Positions 44,622 through 56,390 of a stretch of 64,000 nucleotides of DNA are shown one piece after another; position 1 is the stretch's first letter, and each line of letters starts with the position of its first letter. Both the position numbers and the translations under genes were made by a program. The notes below the pieces were generated by a model that had not been told where the DNA came from, searched no databases, and saw only the letters and a program-made list of their open reading frames with translations. The DNA is taken from assembly GCA_036245525.1 (NCBI GenBank), contig BTPG01000007.1, positions 166,948,921 through 167,012,920 on the forward strand, given 5' to 3'. This DNA comes from Semisulcospira habei. Taxonomy: Eukaryota > Mollusca > Gastropoda > Semisulcospiridae.

Positions 44622-46130
44622 CCCAGCCTTCCTGCCCTGTGAAGAAGTCTGCCTTCCGCCTCATCTGCAGCAGTCTCCAGCTCAAGCTTAGAGAGCTCCA
44701 GAACGAGTGGTGGTCCAGACTCGCACAGAGGACCCAGCTCTGCGCTGACAACGGTGACTACAGGGGCTTCTACGAAGCACTGAAAGCAGTGTATGGCCCT
44801 AGGCACCTGGTACATAGTCCCCTGCGAAGCGCTGATGGACAGGCAATCCTCACAGATAATACCTCCATCTTGAACCGCTGGTCGGAATACTTTCAGGACC
44901 TCTTCGGCGCTGAGCACACTGTTCAAGAAACAGTCATCCTCCAAATCCCACACCTTCCACTAAAGGTTGAATTGGACGAACCGCCCACCGCCGAAGAGAC
45001 CCTCACAGCCATCCACCAGCTCAAGAGTGGCAAAGCAGCAGGCAATGACGGAATCCCGCCAGAGATCTGGAAACATGGAGGCCCAGCACTGCACAACAAG
45101 CTCCACGACCTCTTTCTCTGCTGCTGGGAAAAAGGAACACTACCAAAGGATCTCCGTGATGCAGTCATCATCACCCTGTACAAGAACAAAGGAGAGAAGT
45201 CTGCCTGCTCTAATTATCGTGGAATTACCCTGCTGTCCATTGCCGGGAAAATTCTCGCAAGGTTGCTCCTGAATCGGCTGGTACCTGCCATCGCTGAAGA
45301 CCACCTCCCAGAGGGCCAGTGTGGCTTCAGAGCCAACAGGAGTACCACCGACATGGTCTTTGTGCTGAGACAGCTTCAGGAGAAGTGCCGCGAGCAGAAC
45401 AAAGGGCTGTACGTAATGTTTGTCGACCTAACAAAAGCGTTTGACACTGTGAGCAGGCAAGGTATGTGGCAGATCCTGGAGCGACTAGGTTGTCCCCCAA
45501 AGTTCCTCAACATGATCGTCCAGCTCCACGAGGACCAGCAAGGCCAGGTCAGACTAAACAGTGACCTCTCAGAACCATTCCCCATTCGCAACGGCGTGAA
45601 GCAAGGCTGCGTGCTGGCACCGACCCTCTTCACCATCTTCTTCAGCATGATGTTGAAGCAGGCCACAGTGGACCTCGACGATGACGACGCAGTGTACATC
45701 AGGTATCGTCTCGATGGCAGCCTCTTCAACCTCAGACGACTGCAGGCCCACACCAAAACCCTAGACCAACTGATTCGTGAGCTGCTCTTCGCTGATGACG
45801 CTGCCCTCGTTGCACACACAGAGAGAGCCTTGCAGCGCATTACGTCCTGCTTCGCAGATGCTGCCCAGCTCTTTGGACTTGAGGTCAGTCTGAAAAAGAC
45901 AGAGGTCCTTCATCAGCCGGCACCCAAGGAAGAGCATCGCCCTCCCCACATCACCATCGGCGAGTCCGAACTGAAGTCTGTACACCAGTTTACCTACCTT
46001 GGCTGCATCATCACGTCAGACGCCAAGCTGGACAAGGAGCTGGACAACAGGCTGGCAAAAGCGAACAGTGCTTTCGGGCGACTATTCAAGCGGGTGTGGC
46101 ACAATCAACAGCTGAAAAAAAGCCAACAAG
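44622..46130 (+). CDS. Inner LINE, reverse transcriptase part (frame-shifted)
   Basis: Read in the frame of 44639: SAFRLICSSLQLKLRELQNE, KSGKAAGNDGIPPEIWKHGG, NYRGITLLSIAGKILARLLL, FVDLTKAFDTVSRQGMWQIL (RT motif with D), RNGVKQGCVLAPTLFTIFFS and LLFADDAALVAHTE (F-A-D-D box). All expected RT blocks are present and intact. The frame fails at a second A-run (CTGAAAAAAAGCC, about 46115), after which coding continues in the frame of 46311. Confidence 0.85.
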
Positions 46131-46751
46131 ATCAGCGTGTACAGAGCTGTCGTCCTCACCACCCTGCTGTACGGTTCCGAGTCCTGAGCCCTCTACCGCA
46201 GCCAACTACGACTCCTCGAACGCTTTCACCAGCGCTGCCTGCGTACCATCCTCAGCATTCACTGGAGTGACTATGTCACCAACGTCGAGGTCCTTGAACA
46301 GGCGGAAACTGTGAGCATCGAGGCTTTGCTGCTGCGGACACAGCTTCGCTGGGCGGGGCACGTCTCCAGGATGGAGGATCATCGCCTACCCAAGATCACT
46401 CTGTTCGGCGAGCTCGCCACTGGACACCGAGACAGAGGGGCACCAAAGAAGAGATACAAAGACGGTCTCAAGAAGTCACTTAGTGCCTGCCAAATCGACC
46501 ACCGCCAGTGGTTTTCGCTTGCTGCGGACCGTGACACCTGGCGCTCCACCATTCACAAGGCAGCCGTCTCCTTTGAGGACTCTCGCAGAGCTAACCTTAA
46601 GGACAAGCGGCTCAGAAGAAAAAACAGAGTTGTCGTAACTCAGAACCCTGACCAGACCTTCCCCTGCAGCCACTGCGGTCGAACCTGCCTGTCCCGGATT
46701 GGCCTCCGCAGCCACGAAAATGCCTGCAGACGACGTGGGCAAGCCCTATAG
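46116..46751 (+). CDS. Inner LINE, C-terminal part with zinc finger (frame-shifted, one stop)
   Basis: The restored frame after the A-run gives ISVYRAVVLTTLLYGSES, then a TGA where this family usually has Trp, then LRLLERFHQRCLRTIL, AGHVSRMEDHRLPKITLFGE and GAPKKRYKDGLKKSL. It ends with CSHCGRTCLSRIGLRSHENA plus Cys, a CCHC-type finger thought to bind nucleic acid. The stop codon is TAG at 46749. Only two slips and one nonsense change from intact, so the copy is fairly young. Confidence 0.85.
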
Positions 46752-46774
46752 AATCTTCGTTCGCGAATTCAAGC

Positions 46775-46845
46775 CAAGAGATAGATAGATAGATAGATAA
46801 GTAAAGATAAGATAAGATAAGATAAGATAGACAGATAGATAGATA
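46775..46845. repeat. GATA/TAAGA tail of the inner LINE
   Basis: AGATAGATAG repeats, a (GATAA)n stretch, then GATAGATAG up to the outer target duplication. Confidence 0.9.
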
Positions 46846-47302
46846 GTTCGTAATATCTTCTTCATGAATGTTCTTAGTGTGGCGTACAATAATGCAGGAC
46901 AAAGAGCTAAATTAACGTAACGTTCAAAGTTTAAATGTCGCAAAATGAAAGACTTTTCTGCTCTTTCTCTCTTCTTGCCGGCAACGCTATACACTTCGGC
47001 AGCTATTGATGCGGGGTTCCTTGAATGAGTTAAGGGACACGATCCAGGGGATAAAGGGTTAAAAGTTCGCACTGTCTTCTTTTAAATAGGTTCATAGTAT
47101 GTCTTAAAAAATGCTGGACAAAAGGGCTAATGTAATGTAACGTTTAAAGTTTGATTGTCGTAAAATGAAAGACTTTTCTGCTCTTCATATCCTTTGTATA
47201 TAGGAGAGTTCCTCCGTTACTCACAAGGGGCAGCATGAAACCTCTGTTACGTGTGCCTGCTCACACGGATTGTAAAAGAAAGACTTCAGTAGAAAAGTCC
47301 GC

Positions 47303-47390
47303 GTGCCAACGGGCCAACGGGCCAACGTAGGCCTTACCTGGCCCGCGCACGGATCGGGCCAGCTAAGGCCTACGTCGGCCTGAGGACCTT
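47303..47390. repeat. GGCCCGCGCAC hairpin with ACGTAGGCC arms
   Basis: CCAACGTAGGCCTTACCTGG, CCCGCGCACGGATCGGGCC, AGCTAAGGCCTACGTCGG. Copy 2 equivalent at 55572-55640. Confidence 0.7.
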
Positions 47391-47638
47391 TAACTTAGTT
47401 TAGTTTAGGCAGGACAACATTTATAAACCGTTTTATCTGCAAATTATAGCAATCCAAGATCGAAATGGAGCAGATCTATTCAAGGAAAAATCGGCGGTTC
47501 AAATTACTGCCGCTAATAGTCCATATTCCTCACTGTGATTACTGGCGACAAAACGTTTTTGGCTTTACTGCACTCGGCACTTATAATTGTTTCCGGTGCA
47601 AAATGTCTTACTGCGCTAATCTGATTGTTTCTGCCAAC

Positions 47639-47698
47639 TGCTAAACAGGGCTCGTTAAACCCCTTCACTGCTAAACAGGGCTCGTTAAACCCCTTCAC
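47639..47698. repeat. 30 bp tandem repeat, two copies
   Basis: Unit CTGCTAAACAGGGCTCGTTA plus AACCCCTTCA. The unit contains GTTAAACCCCTTCACTGC, the left end of a P2 element. Copy 2 has five units at 55897-56046. Confidence 0.9.
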
Positions 47699-47876
47699 TG
47701 CCACTGGACGCTGACTGTGTTTCTGACATCGATGATAGGTCAGTGCTAAAGAGACTCAGACGTCCAAGGAACATTGGCTGGATGTAAAGTGGTGTCAGCA
47801 AAAGGCATAGATCCTCATAAGCCTGCGCAACTGCAATTGGGTGGTGTCCAGTTTTTCTCGGCAGAGAAAGGGCTAA
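47680..47876 (+). mobile_element. P2 MITE, hairpin mostly lost
   Basis: TTAAACCCCTTCACTGCCAC, TTTCTGACATC, CAGACGTCCAAGGAAC, GTCAGCAAAAGGCATAGATC then CTCATAAGCCTGCGCAACTG without the mirror arm, TTTTTCTCGGCAGAGAAAGG and GCTAATG. Confidence 0.65.
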
Positions 47877-47972
47877 TGAGTATGTAAATCAAAATATTCA
47901 ATGACGGGCGCAAAACAGATTGTCTATTATTATTTGAGAGTTATATTGACTGATGATCTATTCGGACTGTGC

Positions 47973-48032
47973 ATAACTCATTCGAGACGCTTACGCTGCG
48001 TATCCGAATACAGCACGCCTCGAATGGGTTAA
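47973..48032. mobile_element. Compact TTAA element, CATTCGAGACGC type
   Basis: ATAACTCATTCGAGACGC at left, CACGCCTCGAATGGGTTAA at right. The right TTAA (48029-48032) doubles as the left TTAA of the next element. Confidence 0.6.
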
Positions 48033-48144
48033 CTCATTGTACCCTGGGTACTAAATACCCACATTCTGGATATATCCTCTGAGGACTGCTGTACAGTTCA
48101 GGACAGATCAACCATAATAGTTCAAGGTTGGTGGCAGAATAGCT
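48029..48144. mobile_element. P1-type MITE truncated by the duplication junction
   Basis: TTAACTCATTGTACCCTGGG up to GGCAGAATAGCT at 48144, where homology to the whole copy 2 element (56387-56598) stops. A 37 bp unique filler follows before copy 2 starts at 48182. Confidence 0.75.
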
Positions 48145-48185
48145 AGTGGGCGGACGAAAGCTCAAAAGATGCGTGGCACGAAGAG

Positions 48186-48300
48186 CGCAGGTCTGACAAG
48201 AGACATAATTCCTCATGAGCCCCCGCGACTGCGGGGCTCATGAGGACTTATGTCTCTTGCTGCTGGGTAGCGTTTGCTTTGCCCAGACAGTTTAAGGGGT
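48186..48300 (+). mobile_element. P2 MITE hairpin (copy 2)
   Basis: ACATAATTCCTCATGAGCCC and GGGGCTCATGAGGACTTATG, then TCTCTTGCTGCTGGG. Partner of 23262-23386. Confidence 0.65.
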
Positions 48301-48791
48301 TAAACCCCGAGCAAACCTGACCTAGTCCTCAGAACTCAAAGCTTAACAATTCCAGACGTGCAGCTTTCGGATACGCGGGTTTGTGCTATTGTGGATTCGT
48401 GCGCGATACGCGCTGGTCATCGTGTGACTATGTTATCAAGAATTTCACATTAGCATTCCTTACAAATGACTGTGTGGGACGCTAAACTGAACGCGTCATT
48501 CTGAAGGAAACAGGTGGTCTAGAAATTACAATTTTAAAGCTTCAGACGGACGGTATATGAACACACGCTCCGGCCTGTCGCGTCATTTGAATCCTAGCTT
48601 TCCTCGAGCAAGCACAGAGATAGTGGTTGGTTATTGGGGATCAACGCCAAGCTGGCGACTAAGGCCATCTCACGGGGGCACACGGAGACGCCGGGGCTGA
48701 ATAGTAAACCTTCGGGAACCGACCCTATGTGATCGGTATATCATAATATGACTTACCGACCAAAACGTTATGCCAAGCGTGTAAAATGCAG

Positions 48792-48895
48792 AGAATAACC
48801 CAACGAAGAAAAAAGCACGCTTAGAAAAGACAGTTACAATACATTGTGTTGTAACTGTTTTTTCTAAGCGTGTTTCTTTCTTCGTTGGGTTATTC
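48792..48895. repeat. Long palindrome (copy 2)
   Basis: Same palindrome as 23922-24025 with three substitutions, some of which break base pairs. Confidence 0.9.
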
Positions 48896-49004
48896 TTGGA
48901 ATATGACTTTTACAGTAGGTCTAGTATATTATAGCATAGTAAAATATAATTATGTACAGTACAGGCCACCGCAGTGCCTCCCTCCTCCCTCCTGTGGGGG
49001 GAGG

Positions 49005-49195
49005 GGGGGGGGGCGGAGTGGCTCAGGCGATACAGCGTCTGACTCACGATCGTAAAGTAGTGGATTAGAATCCCAGTGGGGTTAATATTTGACTGAAATC
49101 ACCTTCGTCGTGGACAAAAGACGTTAACCCGTTGGGTGTCGGTAGAGGTTTTAGTCGCGATGATTCCAACAGGAACAAGAAAAAATCCTGTCAAA
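49005..49195 (+). mobile_element. tRNA-derived SINE (copy 2)
   Basis: GGAGTGGCTCAGGCGATACA and GTGGATTAGAATCCCAGTGG as in 24122, with four bases (GAGC) missing between the boxes and a shorter, mixed G-run upstream. Confidence 0.65.
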
Positions 49196-49424
49196 ACTGA
49201 ACTGAACAGAAAAGATAACCTTTCGAAGGCCCGTAACTTTAGCACTTCCGCTATGAACGGAAGTGCAAGACAGCCTCTTTCACAGACAGTGTGGCGAAAG
49301 GTCAACCATGCCGGCAAAAGGTAGTCAATTTTTGTGATAACCGATATTTTCACCGTTATACAATGAAAAATCTTCCTTTTCACAAAATTGACCTTTAACT
49401 TACATGCACATTAATGCATGCACA

Positions 49425-49634
49425 TTAACTCATTCAGCCCGACGCACGTATTTCCCAAATTTTGGAGGCGTCATCTAACGACTATGCACCTGTTGCAGGA
49501 GATGGATCGACCATAATTCAAGGGTAGTGCCAGATTAGCTTGGCGCCTGTCGGCGCCAGGCTAATCTAGTACTACCCTTGAATTATCATGGTCGACTCAT
49601 CTCCTGCTGTAGTGCGTCAGGGTTGAATGGGCTA
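49425..49634. mobile_element. P1 hairpin MITE (copy 2)
   Basis: TTAACTCATTCAGCCCGACG to GTTGAATGGGCTAA; partner of 24563-24773. Confidence 0.75.
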
Positions 49635-49732
49635 ACATCAAATATAAATCGACAATGGAACAATACAAGACTGACAAACTCACAAAGATACCGTTGTTTC
49701 ACTGACTGACACAAGGAGCGATTATAATTGTG

Positions 49733-49795
49733 TGCTGGTATGTGATCTCGACCTTACGGCTGGAAGTCGTAAGGTTCAAAATCACACACCAGCAC
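49733..49795. repeat. Hairpin, 'TTACGGCTGGAAGTCGTAA' family (copy 2)
   Basis: Left arm has changed to GTATGTGATCTCGACC while the right arm keeps GGTTCAAAATCACACACC; partner of 24868. Confidence 0.7.
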
Positions 49796-50105
49796 ACGGT
49801 GTATCTCTGTTCGTGAACACGTGTACAAGTGAAGTGCAACATTATACGACTGTTATGATATTCTCCCTGCATCTTCTGGTGACATTGAATAGCGGAGACA
49901 CATACAATGTGAATAAAGTACAAGTGTGGCAATATACAGAAGTGTGGCATATTTGGACACGTCATAACATACGTACGGTTGACCGCGCAGAACGCGACAA
50001 TTGCTACATCAGTGACGCTTCAGAGCCACATATAAGTTCAGTGTGATGAACAACCCTTGACAACATCTAATCACTCTGCAGGAAACAGCTGGCGCCCTCT
50101 CATCA

Positions 50106-50111
50106 CATATG
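50106..50111. other. Empty target site of the 10.9 kb element
   Basis: Single CATATG between CCCTCTCATCA and CGCAGTCTTT. In copy 1 the same left and right flanks carry one CATATG each with the element between. Confidence 0.85.
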
Positions 50112-50437
50112 CGCAGTCTTTCAAACACGATTTAGGCCCAGTGTGCTTTGCAAATAGCACACAGCTCATTTGTATCCACGTCATACTGTCATGTAACATA
50201 TCTGTTTTATCTGTCGTCTGGTGAGGTCAAAGTTTATGAAGACCTTCTGCGACTCACCACGTTGAAGAGCGGGCAACGAAGGGAGATAAGAAAGTTCGTG
50301 TTTCGGGCTCACCACTATTCAATAAATGTTCTGTTTCAGTGCACTTGGTGTTTGGTGTTATCACAATTTACAAACCCCTGCTTTCCTACCTCTGAAACAA
50401 TATGGATCTAAATTTCGCTTTATCTTACCAGCAAGAG

Positions 50438-50498
50438 GTGTAGATCTTCGAGACTGCATGCTGCAGGGGCTCTTCATGACCTATATCTCTTGCAGATG
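50438..50498. mobile_element. P2-like hairpin (copy 2)
   Basis: AGCAAGAGGTGTAGATCTTC, CATGCTGCAGGGGCTCTTCA, TGACCTATATCTCTTGCAG. In copy 1 (36486) about 140 bp after the hairpin are deleted. Confidence 0.55.
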
Positions 50499-50964
50499 AC
50501 AATGGTAAACGTTTTTACGAGGTGAGTGCTTTCGTCGCGTTGGAGCGATAAGATTGTGTACTCGAGTAATCCTCAACGACTGTGACATGTTTATAACGAA
50601 AGGGTCGCAGTACAAACCAAGGTATGAAAACAAACCCTCACGCAGAATACGGGAAGCGAGGCATGGCTGAACAGGAAAATAATCGGAAGTAGATATACCA
50701 GGAAGTGAAATAGAACGGAAACTAAATACGTCTGCACACACGATTGTGTAACAATAAACTCCTTTGTTGTAGTACTCCCTGCGATAAGTTAAGTGTAGGA
50801 ATGAGGTAATTCCGCTCAGGAAAATTACGCAATCTGACTGCTTGTGACTTCGATTCTCATGAGCTCAGAGGCGCAACATCCGAAATCACAAACAACCACA
50901 AATTGTACTTAAGATAAGACCCAAGTGTATTAAGTATAGTATCATGACTGAATACTTACAACCC

Positions 50965-51170
50965 GTTAAACCAGTCGACGCGGATTAGGTTTGTTAGATG
51001 CGTGTTAATTCAACGCCAAATAGCCCAGCCGTCCAAGGAACATGGAGACAAAGTGGGATCAGCAATAGACATTGATCATCATGAGCCACCGCAACTGTGA
51101 GGGCTCAAGATGATCTATGCCTCTGGCAGTTGCATTGTGTTAGCGTTTTCTCGGCAGTCAAGGGGTTAAG
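50965..51170 (+). mobile_element. P2 MITE (copy 2)
   Basis: CCGTTAAACCAGTCGACG to TTTTCTCGGCAGTCAAGGGG and TTAA; almost identical to 36873-37084. Confidence 0.7.
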
Positions 51171-51408
51171 TGTTCGAAAAAGCGACGGGCATACACTGGG
51201 GGATGGTTCAAACTGATATAGGCAAGATCAGGATGTATACCGGTCACAACCATAGGCGATGAAGCTAGTTAGTTCGTTAGTTAGCTGGGTTTAACGTCGA
51301 GCAGGCGACTAAAGCCATCTCACGGCGGGGCGAGGTAGCGTTACTGAATACAGTACGGTACTATTATTTGTTTAGCTTTGTGTGATTACCATCATAGCCG
51401 AATAACAG

Positions 51409-52782
51409 GGTATGTAGACAGGACTACGGTGTGTAGGCAAAATATCGCTAGTTTTGACGTATTTCCTGATCCCCTGTGACCCTGGCCTTTGAGAGAGGTC
51501 ACTAAAATTGATACTTTTATAAAGTCTGGCCTGCGCCAAGTTTGAGGTCTGTGGCTTGAATGGAAAATACCATCGTTAAAGTTTAAGAGGGACAGACGAC
51601 CACTGGCCCATTTCATAGACTTACTTTTTCTATCGCACATGAACCAAGAAGTGCAAGGTGGACCACTTCAATCCGGGCTGAATATTCCCACAAAAAGAAG
51701 ACGAAGAAGAAGAAGAAATACAGATGGATTTACAAACCTTGCCTTATTTTTTGTTTGCCGTAAGTAACTATGGTAATACGACTAACAGCTGATGTTAGTC
51801 GTGTTACCAAAGACACGAAGAGCTGCGGGTATGCTCATTCTGTGTTTTCTAATGGTCACTTTGCAAGCTTCACATAAAGACGATGTAAATTAAGCTGAAC
51901 AGCTTGCAAGCTGTTAAACAACAAGATATTCTCTATTTTTATTGTGATGTATTGAACCAGATGTAAATCGCAACAAGATTGACAAGATGACTGTCAGTGG
52001 TGTTATGAGACTGTCAGTCGTGTTACGGACATATCTTACCTTTTTATTCAGACGTCAATACAATATATTCCCACCATAGTTTGAGGCTTTGAATCAATTC
52101 ACCATTGAAAAAATACTGCAGAACAGATGGTCATATCTTTTTTTTTACCGACTTTGTTGTTTTGCAAATATAATTTATTTTACATAATACACATTATTCA
52201 CCTAAATATCATATTTGCTTTACTTCCAATGTCAATTTTTGTTTTGGCATTTGGAAATGTCATACCTACTAGTTGCACTGCAAGCACTTCAAACAAGATG
52301 TTTCTGTTTCTGTCGTGTGCACAGTGTAGTCTCAAATCCTTCACACCGTAGGCCATTTATGAACAACCGACAGCGTAGTCCCAACATCAAATAACCTTTT
52401 TCAGTTTGAAGGACACTAAAATTCCATAACCTAACCACTTATTGTCATTTGTACAACCCACAGGAATGTTGACACGTGTATTTAGTGTTGTGTAGACGGA
52501 GCTAAGCAGCAGAATCCGGCCTGACGAATCAGACACGCGATCGATCAAAGTTTGCACACTTAAAACTCGCTGATTTCGTCAAATTACGACAGTATGCGGC
52601 CACACTTTTACCTCTGCAACTAGCAACAGGTGCGCCAATCTATTTGCAGCTGGAGGATGCTCAACATGAACAATATTGGCTTACATTTTGTCTGATCCAA
52701 GCATAAATTGCAGCCTAGTGCGTCGCACGGGACGTAGTCCTTACTTCCGCTAAGTGCACAGGCGTAGTCCTGTCTACATACC
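51409..52782. mobile_element. 1.4 kb non-autonomous DNA transposon, private to copy 2
   Basis: Ends are inverted: GGTATGTAGACAGGACTACG at 51409 and its perfect reverse complement ending at 52782. The match can be stretched outward to CAGGGTATG / CAAGGTATG, which would fit hAT-like CAGGG ends, but no clear target duplication is seen (GAATAA occurs close to both edges). The interior has no transposase; it holds a palindrome at about 51759-51798 (GGTAATACGACTAACA and mirror) and AT-rich filler. Confidence 0.7.
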
Positions 52783-53114
52783 TTGAATAAAGATAAAAAG
52801 AAATAAGAAACTAATTGCAAATAGCTCTTTCTTGTCGTCAGTTTCCCGAATTAGACGAATGGCCGTTGTGTCGCATTTCAATTTTGAAAATTAGTGTTTG
52901 CATCTATGGCAGAGAGTTGTGTTTATGTCGCCTCTTGGGTTTCACAGCTAGCTCAGACTCTGATTATCGTGATTTAAAAAAAAATGATTTCTTTGACCTA
53001 AAAACAAAAAAACGACATCACGACCAAAAATCACTGTTAATCTGTTGACGACATTAATCTGTAGATTAACATGGGATGTATTGTTTGTGTGCTGCGTTGC
53101 TTGGCGTGTAAGAG

Positions 53115-53122
<8 letters not shown>

Positions 53123-53192
<70 letters not shown>
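53123..53192. repeat. (GT)n microsatellite (copy 2)
   Basis: About 35 pure GT units. Confidence 0.95.
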
Positions 53193-53194
<2 letters not shown>

Positions 53195-53789
53195 CACAAC
53201 AGTTACAGGAAAACGGCCACATGGATGTTTGGGGAAATCTGGTCATTTATTATTGATATGTCACAGAGAAATTTGAACACAATAAGTTTCTTTGCTTAAT
53301 GTAACGATTTTACAATTTGCTTACATTATCAGTTCTTCCACAAGATCGGGGTGTAACATAACAAAACAACGCAAAATAAAACAGGAAAAATGATTATAAA
53401 ACAAAATTGAAATTGTATGCTAACCTAAGGGGAAAAAATTAACACTACAAACTAGTGAACACAATTATTGACAAACGAACAAATCCATTTGCCCTTGCAC
53501 CAAGTCGCCAGTCAACTACGGCGAAACAAATAAAGTGGGTCTATAACAAATCCTAATATATGGCATTATCCCCTCACTAAATTTTACAGTACATGACAGT
53601 AAAGCAGGAAAATGATATTTTTATACAAACAGTACGTATCCATATATGATGAGTAAGAGGTTTGGCGCAAATAGGACTCACAAAAGTTTCGATTATTTTG
53701 TACGGACGGCGATGGCCGTAGCCCTCAATCTAAACACCGACTATATTCTGTGTACTGTGTCCAGTTTAAACACAGTGTAAATGTTAGTA

Positions 53790-53858
53790 GCAAGAGTCAT
53801 AGATCCGCATGAGCCCCCGCGGCGCGGGGGCTCATGAGGATCTATGACTCTTGCAGAA
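53790..53858. mobile_element. P2-like hairpin, near-perfect (copy 2)
   Basis: GCAAGAGTCATAGATCCGCA, TGAGCCCCCGCGGCGCGGGG, GCTCATGAGGATCTATGACT then CTTGCAG: stem of about 33 bp with one mismatch. Confidence 0.7.
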
Positions 53859-53954
53859 GAGAAGAGATCGTGGCAGTATTAGTTATCGCCGTTGCCGCTC
53901 ATGTCGGAAAAAGGAAGGAAGTCCAAAGGGCGGTAAATTCTCAGTGTCTTAGTG

Positions 53955-54080
<126 letters not shown>

Positions 54081-54262
54081 CGCGCGCGCGTGCTGTAACT
54101 ACTATAACAAGTATGCAGTATCACGGTCTGCTAAGTAGGGCAATACGAATTCACTAGTGAGTTGACCTACTACTCATGGTTCACACAATAATTATGTCTT
54201 CTAGAAATATTCCTGAACTGAAGGAATCTCCTCGACACAAAGCACTACCGACAGCCAGAGTG

Positions 54263-54330
54263 TTAACCTCTTATGCATGCAACCAGCGGTACTGTAAACA
54301 GTACCGGTGGTAGCATGCACAAGGGGTTAA
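54263..54330. mobile_element. Compact 68 bp TTAA hairpin (copy 2)
   Basis: TTAACCTCTTATGCATGC to GCATGCACAAGGGGTTAA; one substitution from 39423-39490. Confidence 0.7.
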
Positions 54331-54596
54331 GGCTTGCTGGAGCCCATAACCAGAAGAGCAGAAGGAAAGCATGCATCCATGACCGCCAAAAGCGGTTACA
54401 CGGTGTGTGCGTCTATCATACGCTATGCCACGCGTGCGCCCTCTAGCGGGTTGGAGGGAGATTCAATCCAAAGACTGATGAAACATCGCCTGTCAACTCT
54501 AGACGAGTCAGCAGTTAAAAGGTTTATCATCGGTAACAAATTGCTGACATCGTAAGTGTACGAAACAGTTATCACTCAGTTGATCCGAAGACGTCC

Positions 54597-54705
54597 CCAG
54601 TGCGCAAAGGCCATCGGGCTGACGTCGGCCGCCGCTGGCCCGCGCACGGCCGTGCGCGGGCCAACGGCGGCCGATGTCGGTCCATAACCTTTTGCGCACT
54701 GGGTC
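54597..54705. repeat. Complete GGCCCGCGCAC hairpin
   Basis: Outer arms CCAGTGCGCAAAGG / CCTTTTGCGCACTGG, middle arms CGGGCTGACGTCGGCCGCCG / CGGCGGCCGATGTCGG, core TGGCCCGCGCACGGCCGTGC. The most complete member of the family, about 110 bp. Confidence 0.8.
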
Positions 54706-55120
54706 ACTAATTTAGTATTAACTTACTGAATGTGTGCACTGTTAATAGGCTCAATATGCTTTCATTTAAATAATTATGTAGGTCGCCACATGAATAGGAC
54801 TGATATGGATCGACCTTGATACTATCTAGGGACCTGCTCCAGGCAATAAAGGGTTAATAGCTCGTAATATCTTCTTCATGAATGTTCTTAGTGTGGCGTA
54901 CAATAATGCAGGACAAAGAGCTAAATTAACGTAACGTCCAAAGTTTAAATGTCGTAAAATGAAAGACTTTTCTGCTCTTTCTCTCTTCTTGCCGGCAACG
55001 CTATACACTTCGGCAGCTATTGATGCGGGGTGCCTTAAATGAGTTAAGGGACACGATCCAGGCGATAAAGGGTCAAAAGTTCGCACGGTCTTCTTTTAAA
55101 TAGGTTCATAGTATGTCTCC

Positions 55121-55372
55121 TAAATGAAGAGTGTGTTAACTAGCGTATCTCTCTCTCTCTCACTCTCCTTGTTGACGCCGTCGAGGAACTTGGACCTGAG
55201 ATGTCGCAGTGTTGTTGTTGTTGTTGTTGTTGTTTTTGTTGTGTTTTTTTTTTTTACCATTGTCATAATGTGGCTAAAAACCGTAAGCGCGCATGTGATT
55301 CTAACGAAAGAAAACTTGTCGGCTAGAATGACACAATAAAGTCTTTGTATTGAATTGAATTGAAATGAATTA
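55121..55372 (+). mobile_element. 5'-truncated LINE/SINE tail, private to copy 2
   Basis: About 250 bp inserted between CATAGTATGTCT and AATGCTGGACAA. Ends GACACAATAAAGTCTTTGTA then (TTGAA)n; contains (TC)n and (GTT)n tracts. Confidence 0.65.
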
Positions 55373-55571
55373 AAGAATGCTGGACAAGAGGGCTAATGTA
55401 ACGTAACGTATAAAATTTGATTGTCGTAAAATGAAAGACTTTTCTGCTCTTCATATCCTTTGTATGTAGGAGAGTTCCTCCGTTACTCACAAGGGGCAGC
55501 ATGAAACCTCTGTTACGTGTGCCTGCTCACACGGATTGTAAAAGAAGAGTAGAAAAGTCCGCGTGCCAACG

Positions 55572-55640
55572 GGCCAACGTAGGCCTTAGCTGGCCCGCGC
55601 ACGGATCGGGCCAGCTAATGCCTACGTCGGCCTGAGGACC
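55572..55640. repeat. GGCCCGCGCAC hairpin with ACGTAGGCC arms (copy 2)
   Basis: CAACGTAGGCCTTAGCTGGC, CCGCGCACGGATCGGGCC, AGCTAATGCCTACGTCGG. Confidence 0.7.
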
Positions 55641-55896
55641 TTTAACTTAGTTTAGTTTAGGCAGGACAACATTGATAAACCGTTATATATGCAAATTATA
55701 GCAATCCAAGATCGAAATGGAGCAGATCAATTCAAGGCAAAATCGGCAGATCAAATTACTGCCGCTAATAGTCCATTATTCCTCACTGTGATTACTGGCG
55801 ACAAAACGTTTTTGGCTTTACTGCACTCGGCATTTATAATTGTTTCCGGTGCACAATGTTTTACGGCACTAAGCAGTTCTGATTGTTTCCGCCAAC

Positions 55897-56046
55897 TGCT
55901 AAACAGGGCTCGTTAAACCCCTTCACTGCTAAACAGGGCTCGTTAAACCCCTTCACTGCTAAACAGGGCTCGTTAAACCCCTTCACTGCTAAACAGGGCT
56001 CGTTAAACCCCTTCACTGCTAAACAGGGCTCGTTAAACCCCTTCAC
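55897..56046. repeat. 30 bp tandem repeat, five copies
   Basis: Five identical units of CTGCTAAACAGGGCTCGTTA plus AACCCCTTCA, against two in copy 1. The next P2 element starts from the last unit. Confidence 0.95.
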
Positions 56047-56225
56047 TGCCACTGGACGCTGACTGTGTTTCTGACATCGATGATAGGTCAGTGCCAAAGA
56101 GACTCAGACGTCCAAGAAACACGGCTGGATGTAAAGTGGTGTCAGCAAAAGGCATAGATCCTCATAAGCCTGCGCAACTGCAGTTGGGTGGTGTCCAGTT
56201 TTTCTCGGCAATGAAAGGGCTAATG
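56028..56225 (+). mobile_element. P2 MITE, hairpin mostly lost (copy 2)
   Basis: Same arrangement as 47680-47876, including the missing second hairpin arm, so the loss predates the duplication. Confidence 0.65.
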
Positions 56226-56333
56226 CGTATGGATATCAAAATATTCAATGACGGTCGCAAAACAGATTGTCTTGTACAGTCCATTATTATTTGAGAGTTA
56301 TATTGACTGATGACCTATGCGGACTTTGCATAA

Positions 56334-56390
56334 ACTCATTCGAGACGCTTAAGCCGCGTATCCGAATACAGCACGCCTCGAATGGGTTAA
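56334..56390. mobile_element. Compact TTAA element (copy 2)
   Basis: ACTCATTCGAGACGCTTAAG to CACGCCTCGAATGGGTTAA; partner of 47973-48032. Confidence 0.6.
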
